Both the position numbers and the translations under genes were made by a program. The notes beneath the pieces are model-generated. The model was given only the letters and a program-made list of their open reading frames with translations, was not told where the DNA came from and made no database searches. From the NCBI GenBank assembly GCA_036555065.1, contig DATBLZ010000108.1, positions 1 to 13,755 on the forward strand: a stretch of DNA of 13,755 bases. The letters are read 5' to 3'. Positions 5,770 to 10,826 of the stretch are shown here, one piece after another; within the stretch, counting starts at the first letter, position 1; the number at the start of each line of letters is the position of its first letter. Source of the DNA: DATBLZ01 sp036555065 (GTDB lineage: Bacteria; Pseudomonadota; Gammaproteobacteria; Steroidobacterales; Rariloculaceae).

Positions 5770-6678
5770 ATGTTCGCCAAGCTCAAACAGCGTTTGAATC
5801 AAGGTACGTCCTGGCTCACGGCCGAGGTCCGAGGCCTTTTGGGTGCGCGCGTCGACGCGCGCTCGCTCGAAGCGCTCGAGGAGGCGCTGCTCAGCGCCGA
5901 CGTCGGCGTCGACACCACCGAGTGGCTGCTGTCCAAGATAAGCGCGCGCTCCAATGCCGCGGGTACCGAAGCCACGCTGCGTGCGCGTCTCGAGGCCACC
6001 ATCTTGGAGCTACTCGAGCCGCTCGAGGTGCCGCTCGAGATCAAGAGCGAGCACCGGCCTTTCGTGATTCTCGCAGTAGGCGTCAACGGCGCCGGCAAGA
6101 CGGCGACGCTCGGCAAGCTCGGCGTGTGGCTCAAAGAGCGCAACCGCTCGGTGCTGCTCGCAGCTGCGGACACGTTTCGCGCCGCGGCCGTCGAGCAGCT
6201 CGAAGCCTGGGGGCGCCGCGCGGGTGCCGGCGTCGTAAGCCAAGCCGCGGGCGCCGACCCGGCCGCCGTCGTTCACGATGCGCTGGCCGCGGCGCGCGCA
6301 CGCGGAATCGACGTCGTGCTCGCCGATACGGCGGGCCGGCTACACACCGCGGCCGGCCTCATGGCAGAGCTCGAGAAGATCGTGCGCGTCGCGCGACGCT
6401 TCGATCCGGCGGCGCCGCACGAGATCCTGCTCGTGCTCGACGCGAGCCAAGGCCAGAACGCGCTCGCGCAGGCGCTCGAGTTTCACCGGCGGCTCGGCGT
6501 GACCGGTCTCGTCCTCACGAAGCTCGACGGCACGGCCAAAGGCGGCGCCGTGCTCGGCATAGCGCGCAAGCTCGGTGTACCGATACGCTTCATCGCTGTC
6601 GGCGAGGCCAGCGACGATTTCGCCGTCTTCGGCGCGCGCGATTTCACGCGCGCGCTGCTCGGCGAGGAGCCCGCGTGA
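5770..6678 (+). CDS. ftsY: Signal recognition particle receptor FtsY, compact form
   Basis: SRP receptor GTPase that docks ribosome-nascent chain-SRP complexes at the inner membrane by forming a GTP-dependent heterodimer with Ffh. At 302 residues it is essentially the NG core: a four-helix N domain (1-90, containing LEALEEALLSADVG), the P-loop GVNGAGKT (104-111), the DTFRAAAVEQLE insertion-box region, DTAGR (186-190), TKLDGTAKGG (250-259) and a C-terminal FIAVGEASDDFAVF closing motif. The long acidic A domain of E. coli FtsY (497 aa) is absent; only a short amphipathic Lys/Arg-containing N-terminal helix (FAKLKQRL) could serve as the membrane-targeting sequence. No convincing Shine-Dalgarno precedes the ATG. 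The stop overlaps the ftsE start by 4 nt. Confidence 0.96.
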   Translation: MFAKLKQRLNQGTSWLTAEVRGLLGARVDARSLEALEEALLSADVGVDTTEWLLSKISARSNAAGTEATLRARLEATILELLEPLEVPLEIKSEHRPFVILAVGVNGAGKTATLGKLGVWLKERNRSVLLAAADTFRAAAVEQLEAWGRRAGAGVVSQAAGADPAAVVHDALAAARARGIDVVLADTAGRLHTAAGLMAELEKIVRVARRFDPAAPHEILLVLDASQGQNALAQALEFHRRLGVTGLVLTKLDGTAKGGAVLGIARKLGVPIRFIAVGEASDDFAVFGARDFTRALLGEEPA

Positions 6679-7361
6679 TTCGATTCGAAAACGTTCACAA
6701 ACGCTACCCGAGCGGCCGCGAGGCTCTGAGCGGCGTGACCTTCATGCTCGACAAGGGCGAAATGGCGTTCCTCACCGGCCCGTCGGGCGCGGGCAAGAGC
6801 ACGTTGCTCAAGCTCATCGCGCTCATCGAGCGGCCGACGCGCGGAACTGTGCTCGTCAACAATCAAAATACTGCGCGAGTGCCGCGCCGCAGGATTCCGT
6901 ATTTCCGGCAGCGCATCGGTGTCGTGTTCCAGGATCACAAGCTGCTTTACGACCGCAGCGTTTTCGACAACGTCGCACTGCCCCTCATGATCGCGGGCAT
7001 GAAACCGCGCGAGATCGGCCGGCGCGCGCGTGCCGCGCTCGATCAGGTTGGGCTACTCGATCGCGAGCAGCACGCGCCGATCACGCTCTCGACGGGCGAG
7101 CAGCAGCGCGTCGGCATCGCGCGCGCCGTGGCGAGCCGGCCGGAGGTCGTCATCGCCGATGAGCCCACGGGGAACCTCGACCCGGACCTCTCGCTCGAGA
7201 TCATGCGGCTCTTCGAGCGCTTCAACGACGTCGGCGTGACGCTGCTGATCGCGACCCACGATCTCGAGCTCGTCGACAATCTCGCCCACCGCAGGCTCAG
7301 GCTCGTCGGCGGACAAATCGTCGAAGACTCGCGGCAGAGTCCGCGCGGCCGCGTCGCGTAG
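6675..7361 (+). CDS. ftsE: Cell division ATP-binding protein FtsE
   Basis: ABC-type ATPase that works with FtsX at the division septum and in other bacteria controls periplasmic murein hydrolysis. The 228-residue protein shows Walker A GPSGAGKST (35-43), the Q-loop Q86, the signature LSTGEQQ (138-144), Walker B VVIADE (158-163), the D-loop GNLD and H195. The signature has Thr where E. coli FtsE has Gly (LSGGEQ). The GTG start shares the GTGA overlap with the ftsY stop and has a strong GAGGAG five bases upstream (6664-6669), inside the ftsY end. An open frame upstream of 6675 is only antisense-like coding noise over ftsY. Confidence 0.96.
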   Translation: MIRFENVHKRYPSGREALSGVTFMLDKGEMAFLTGPSGAGKSTLLKLIALIERPTRGTVLVNNQNTARVPRRRIPYFRQRIGVVFQDHKLLYDRSVFDNVALPLMIAGMKPREIGRRARAALDQVGLLDREQHAPITLSTGEQQRVGIARAVASRPEVVIADEPTGNLDPDLSLEIMRLFERFNDVGVTLLIATHDLELVDNLAHRRLRLVGGQIVEDSRQSPRGRVA

Positions 7362-7362
7362 C

Positions 7363-8274
7363 ATGCTCAAGCGTTACTTCACAGCTCATGCGACGAACTG
7401 CGCGGCGGCGCTCGGCCGCCTGCTGCGGCAGCCCGTCGGCAGCTTCATGACCGCCATGGTCATCGCGTTGGCGCTCGCGCTGCCGGCGGGGTTGCGCGTC
7501 GTCGTCAACAACGCCGATCTCCTCAGCGAGTCTTGGCAAGGAGCAGCCGATTTCACGGTCTATCTCGAGATGGACGTAGGCGATGAGCGTGCGCGAGCTC
7601 TCGCCGATGAAGTGCGCGCGCGCGCCGACGTTGCGAGCGTCACGCTCGTCGATCGCACCGCGGCGCTCGCAGAATTTCGCGCGCGGTCCGGGTTCGGCGA
7701 GGCGCTCGATGCTCTGCAAGAAAACCCTCTACCGCATGCGCTCGTGGTTCGCCCCGCGGGCGGTGCTGCCGCCGACGTCGAGAAGCTGGCGCGCGCCCTC
7801 GATGAGCGGCCTGAGACGGCGCTCGTTCAGCTCGACACGCAGTGGGTCGCGCGCCTGCGCGGAATTCTCGCGCTGCTGGCACGTGTCGTGGATATCGTGA
7901 CCGTGCTCGTCGGGCTCGCGGTCGCGCTCGTCATCGGCAACACCATTAGGCTCGAGATCAACAACCGCAGCACCGAGATCGAAGTCATGAAGCTCGTCGG
8001 CGGCACGGATGGGTTCATCCGCCGCCCGTTTCTCTACCTAGGGGCCTGGTACGGCTTCATCGGCGCGCTCGTGGCTGCGGGCCTCGTCCTTGCCACCCTC
8101 GCGCTGCTTCAGGGCCCCATCGAGTCGCTCGCGAGCCTCTATTCGCGCAGCGTGAGCCCTGTTGGCCTGTCGCTCGAGGAGACGCTGCTCCTCCTCGGTG
8201 GCGGCGCAGCGCTCGGGTGGGCCGGCGCCTGGCTTGCGGCCGCGCGCCACCTGCGAGCGATCGAGCCCACCTGA
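7363..8274 (+). CDS. ftsX: Cell division protein FtsX
   Basis: Integral membrane partner of FtsE. The 303-residue protein has the FtsX layout: a cytoplasmic N-terminal segment, TM1 (about 28-48), a periplasmic domain of about 120 residues with VYLEMDVGDERARALADEV and the FGEALDALQENPLP motif, then three TM helices near 168-193, 220-248 and 272-294. NNRSTEIEVMKLVGGT sits between TM2 and TM3, the coupling loop conserved in the family (MacB/FtsX fold). The ATG follows the ftsE TAG by one base and has no own Shine-Dalgarno, so translation is probably coupled to ftsE. Confidence 0.95.
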   Translation: MLKRYFTAHATNCAAALGRLLRQPVGSFMTAMVIALALALPAGLRVVVNNADLLSESWQGAADFTVYLEMDVGDERARALADEVRARADVASVTLVDRTAALAEFRARSGFGEALDALQENPLPHALVVRPAGGAAADVEKLARALDERPETALVQLDTQWVARLRGILALLARVVDIVTVLVGLAVALVIGNTIRLEINNRSTEIEVMKLVGGTDGFIRRPFLYLGAWYGFIGALVAAGLVLATLALLQGPIESLASLYSRSVSPVGLSLEETLLLLGGGAALGWAGAWLAAARHLRAIEPT

Positions 8275-8294
8275 CCACGGAACCTCCGGCGTCG

Positions 8295-8321
8295 TTAGCA
8301 CTCTAACGCCGCGAGTGCTAA
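8295..8321. promoter_or_regulatory. CIRCE operator (HrcA binding site) upstream of rpoH
   Basis: TTAGCACTC (8295-8303), a 9-nt spacer, and GAGTGCTAA (8313-8321) form a perfect match to the canonical CIRCE element, the inverted repeat bound by the heat-shock repressor HrcA. Both arms are intact over all nine positions and the spacer length is exact. It lies 30 nt before the rpoH ATG and coincides with the likely rpoH promoter. The site is seen directly; HrcA binding is established for CIRCE in general and inferred here, since no hrcA gene is in the window. Confidence 0.95.
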
Positions 8322-8324
8322 TAT
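8295..8324 (+). promoter_or_regulatory. Candidate rpoH promoter overlapping CIRCE
   Basis: TTAGCA (8295-8300, 4/6 to TTGACA) and TAATAT (8319-8324, 4/6 to TATAAT) are 18 nt apart, and TG at 8316-8317 makes an extended -10 (TGcTAATAT). Each CIRCE arm then overlaps one promoter box, so bound HrcA would exclude RNA polymerase. The start point would be near 8331, just before a strong Shine-Dalgarno (AAGGAGG, 8334-8340). Readthrough from ftsX remains possible. Confidence 0.5.
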
Positions 8325-8351
8325 GAGCTTCCTAAGGAGGAGCCCGCGACG

Positions 8352-9209
8352 ATGACGACGGCATTAGCCACGAGAACCGATGATTTCATGCTGACCGGCC
8401 CGGTCGGCAGCCTCGACCGCTATATGCAGGCGGTCAACTCCGTCCCGGTGCTCAGCGCCGAGGAAGAGCGCGCCCTCGCGGTCCGCTTCCGCGAGCAAGA
8501 CGATCTCGAAGCCGCGCGAACGCTCGTCCTGGCACAGCTGCGGTTTGTGGTCCATATCGCGCGCGGCTACATCGGTTACGGGTTACCGCTCGGCGACCTC
8601 ATTCAAGAAGGCAACGTAGGGCTCATGAAAGCCGTCAAACGCTTCGACCCCGCGGTCGGCGTGCGGTTGGTTTCGTTCGCGGTCCACTGGATTCGCGCCG
8701 AGATTCACGAATACGTGCTCAAGAACTGGCGCCTCGTAAAGGTTGCGACGACCAAGGCGCAGCGGAAGCTCTTCTTCAATCTGCGCCGCGCAAAGAAGCG
8801 TTTGGGTTGGCTGTCGCACGAGGAGACCAAGGCCGTTGCGGCGGACTTGGGCGTTTCCGAGCGCGAAGTCACCGAGATGGAGCAGCGCTTGAGCGGTCAC
8901 GACCTCTCATTCGATCCGGCTCCGACCGACGAGGACGACTATTCGCCGAGCGCTTATTTGCCGAGCGCCGACAGCGATCCGGCGGCAGCGACCGAGCGAA
9001 CGGATTGGGAAAGCGCGACGCAGGATCGTCTCGAAACCGCCATCGAGCAGCTCGACGGGCGTAGCCGCGACATCATCGCGCGTCGCTGGTTGACCGACGA
9101 CAAAGCCACGCTCCACGAGCTCGCGGCCGAGTACAAAGTCTCCGCCGAGCGAATTCGCCAAATAGAAGCGAGCGCCTTGACGAAGCTCAAGGCGCTCATG
9201 GTTGCCTGA
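8352..9209 (+). CDS. rpoH: RNA polymerase sigma factor RpoH (sigma-32)
   Basis: Alternative sigma factor of the heat-shock response. The 285-residue protein matches E. coli RpoH (284) in length and layout. Region 1.2 begins at LDRYMQAVNSVPVLSAEEE, and region 2 has RFVVHIARGYIGYGLPLGDL, the core-binding GNVGLMKAVKRFDP and the -10 recognition segment SFAVHWIRAEIHEYVLKNWR. The RpoH box QRKLFFNLR (137-145), which separates sigma-32 from other sigmas, is perfect. Region 4.2 carries the helix-turn-helix LHELAAEYKVSAERIRQIE and binds the -35 element. The ATG is preceded by AAGGAGGAG, ending 9 nt before it. It follows ftsX by 77 nt, and its start region is dominated by CIRCE. It converges on the OmpA lipoprotein gene with only 8 nt between the stops. 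Confidence 0.98.
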   Translation: MTTALATRTDDFMLTGPVGSLDRYMQAVNSVPVLSAEEERALAVRFREQDDLEAARTLVLAQLRFVVHIARGYIGYGLPLGDLIQEGNVGLMKAVKRFDPAVGVRLVSFAVHWIRAEIHEYVLKNWRLVKVATTKAQRKLFFNLRRAKKRLGWLSHEETKAVAADLGVSEREVTEMEQRLSGHDLSFDPAPTDEDDYSPSAYLPSADSDPAAATERTDWESATQDRLETAIEQLDGRSRDIIARRWLTDDKATLHELAAEYKVSAERIRQIEASALTKLKALMVA

Positions 9210-9217
9210 GCCTTCTA

Positions 9218-9892
9218 TTAGCCTTCCAGAGTCAGCGGCACGAGCGTGAGCTCGACGCGCCGATTCGCCTGGCGCCCTTCGGTCGTGTCGTTCGTAGCGA
9301 CCGGCCGTGCCTCGCCCATCCCGATCTCGATGATACGGTCGTTGCGCACGCTGCGCGTCGTAAGGTATGTCGCAACCGTGTCCGCACGTCGCACGGAGAG
9401 CTCCTGGTTGTAGGATTCGGTGCCCGTGCTGTCGGTGTGGCCGGCCACCTCGATGACGGTCTGATCGAACTCGTTGAGCACGAGGCTCACCGAGTTCAAA
9501 ACGTCGAAGAAACCGGCATTGAGGTCAGAGCTATTGGTCGCGAAAGTGATGTTTCCGGGCATGTTGAGCGTGATGTTGTCGCCGATGCGAGTCACGCTGA
9601 CACCCGTGCGGTCGAGCTCCTCGCGAAGACGCGCCTCCTGGCGGTCCATGTACGCGCCGACCGAGGCACCCGCAAGCGCGCCTATCCCGGCTCCGACGAG
9701 GGCGCGCTTCTTGCGCTCCATGGAGCTGTCCCCGGTGATGAGGCCCGCCACGGCACCGGATGCGGCCCCGATCCACGCGTTGCGCGCCGCGTGCGAGGTC
9801 TCTTCCTCCCGTGTGTACGGATCCAAAGTCGTGCAAGCCGCGACCAGCACGGCTCCGCTTAAGCATGCCGAAAGCGCTTTCCATGTGCGCAT
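9218..9892 (-). CDS. OmpA-family outer-membrane lipoprotein with glycine zipper
   Basis: A 224-residue envelope protein that probably anchors the outer membrane to peptidoglycan. Start ATG 9892 is chosen because a near-perfect AAGGAGGA (9906-9899) lies 6 nt upstream; an in-frame ATG at 9913 would add seven residues that are encoded over this ribosome site. The signal peptide ends in the lipobox VAAC (C20), followed by Thr, not Asp, so sorting to the outer membrane is expected. Residues about 39-81 form a glycine-zipper pair of hydrophobic segments (IGAASGAVAGLITG and VGAGIGALAGASVGAYM). Residues about 105-220 are an OmpA peptidoglycan-binding domain, with GHTDSTGTESYNQELSVRRA carrying D154 and R169, the pair that binds diaminopimelate in E. 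coli OmpA (D271/R286). The family resembles YiaD. It is divergent from a response regulator gene. Confidence 0.9.
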   Translation of the reverse strand: MRTWKALSACLSGAVLVAACTTLDPYTREEETSHAARNAWIGAASGAVAGLITGDSSMERKKRALVGAGIGALAGASVGAYMDRQEARLREELDRTGVSVTRIGDNITLNMPGNITFATNSSDLNAGFFDVLNSVSLVLNEFDQTVIEVAGHTDSTGTESYNQELSVRRADTVATYLTTRSVRNDRIIEIGMGEARPVATNDTTEGRQANRRVELTLVPLTLEG

Positions 9893-9920
9893 AAGCCATC
9901 CTCCTTGGGGCAACGTCTAC

Positions 9921-9949
9921 TCTGTAGCGGCGTATGATGCCGGCGTCAA
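9921..9949 (-). promoter_or_regulatory. Candidate promoter of the OmpA lipoprotein gene
   Basis: On the minus strand TTGACG (9949-9944, 5/6 to the -35 consensus) is followed after 17 nt by TACAGA (9926-9921, only 3/6 to the -10). The predicted start near 9914 would give a leader of about 22 nt containing the strong Shine-Dalgarno. A TATGAT on the opposite strand (9933-9938) could be a -10 for the response regulator gene but lacks a clear -35. Weak prediction. Confidence 0.3.
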
Positions 9950-10009
9950 CCTGAACGGAATGTGACCGCCTTCGCGGTTGACGAAATCCGGGCTTTTGCG
10001 AGGCCATTG

Positions 10010-10711
10010 ATGACACCAGCGCAGCCGAAGGTCGTCGCCGTCGTCGAGGACGAGGCCGCGATCCGCGAGAACTACGCGGCGGCGCTTCGCCGCCAAGGCT
10101 ATCGCGTCGCGACCTACGCGGATCGCCCGCAAGCCCTCAATGCGTTCGCGAGCCGCCTTCCCGACCTCGTCATCATCGATATCAACTTGGGCGCCGAAAT
10201 CGAAGGCGGCTTCGAGCTCTGCCGCGCGTTGCGCGCCCGATCGAGCACGTTGCCGATCATTTTTCTGACCGCGCGCGAGAGCGACCTCGACGTCGTCTCG
10301 GGGCTGCGGCTCGGCGCCGACGACTACCTCACGAAGCGCGTGGGTCTCGATCACCTGCTCGCTCGAGTCGCGGCCCTGTTCCGGCGTATCGACGCGTTGA
10401 AGACCGACGCTGCCGCCGGCGATCGCGTCGAGCAAGGCGCGCTCGTCCTCGATCGCGATCGGATGACGGCGCAGTGGGGTGGGCAGCCGGTGCCGCTGAC
10501 CGTGACCGAGTTTTGGGTCGTGTATGCCCTCGCGTTGCACCCAGGACACGTGCGCGATCGCGACCAGCTCATGGCCGCGGCCAACACGGTGCTCGACGAC
10601 AGCACCGTGACCTCACAGATCAAGCGCATCCGCGCGAAGTTCGCGGCCGTCGACCCCCGCTTCGCCGCTATCGAGACCGTCTACGGCATGGGCTACCGCT
10701 GGCGGTCCTAA
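10010..10711 (+). CDS. OmpR/PhoB-type response regulator (resembles PdsR, the sortase-system regulator)
   Basis: A two-component response regulator of 233 residues from ATG 10010, chosen over GTG 9962 because GAGG lies six bases upstream and receiver domains start close to this point. The receiver (about 6-122) has the acidic pair E13/D14, phosphoacceptor D57, T87 and K109, all intact. The loop after D57 reads INLGAEIEGGFEL, longer than the usual xxLPGxDG and without its proline, and K109 is followed by Arg rather than the common Pro. The output (about 140-233) is a winged helix with LTVTEFWVVYALALHPG and VTSQIKRIRAKF, ending VYGMGYRW. From memory of the family this pattern resembles PdsR, the response regulator of the proteobacterial dedicated sortase system; that is a resemblance, not a search result. 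No histidine kinase is in the window. Confidence 0.88.
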   Translation: MTPAQPKVVAVVEDEAAIRENYAAALRRQGYRVATYADRPQALNAFASRLPDLVIIDINLGAEIEGGFELCRALRARSSTLPIIFLTARESDLDVVSGLRLGADDYLTKRVGLDHLLARVAALFRRIDALKTDAAAGDRVEQGALVLDRDRMTAQWGGQPVPLTVTEFWVVYALALHPGHVRDRDQLMAAANTVLDDSTVTSQIKRIRAKFAAVDPRFAAIETVYGMGYRWRS

Positions 10712-10749
10712 CGGCCTCGCCCTTCTCAACGAGGGCGGCTCCGTGCCGA

Positions 10750-10778
10750 TTGACGGACCCGCGCGCGATTTCTATAGT
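10750..10778 (+). promoter_or_regulatory. Strong candidate sigma-70 promoter of gltB
   Basis: TTGACG (10750-10755, 5/6) and TATAGT (10773-10778, 5/6) are separated by exactly 17 nt. The start point would be near 10785, giving a leader of about 42 nt before the gltB ATG. It is the best sigma-70 promoter in the window by eye. No clear Lrp, NtrC or sigma-54 site is seen around it. Confidence 0.6.
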
Positions 10779-10826
10779 TCGCGGTCGGCACCAAGCGGGG
10801 CGCGGGCCGACTCCGCCCGGTGAATC

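Noticed and set aside
10718..10737. Hairpin CGCCCT / AGGGCG after the response regulator gene as a terminator
   Set aside because: The stem is only 6 bp and is not followed by T residues; it could assist termination but is not convincing.
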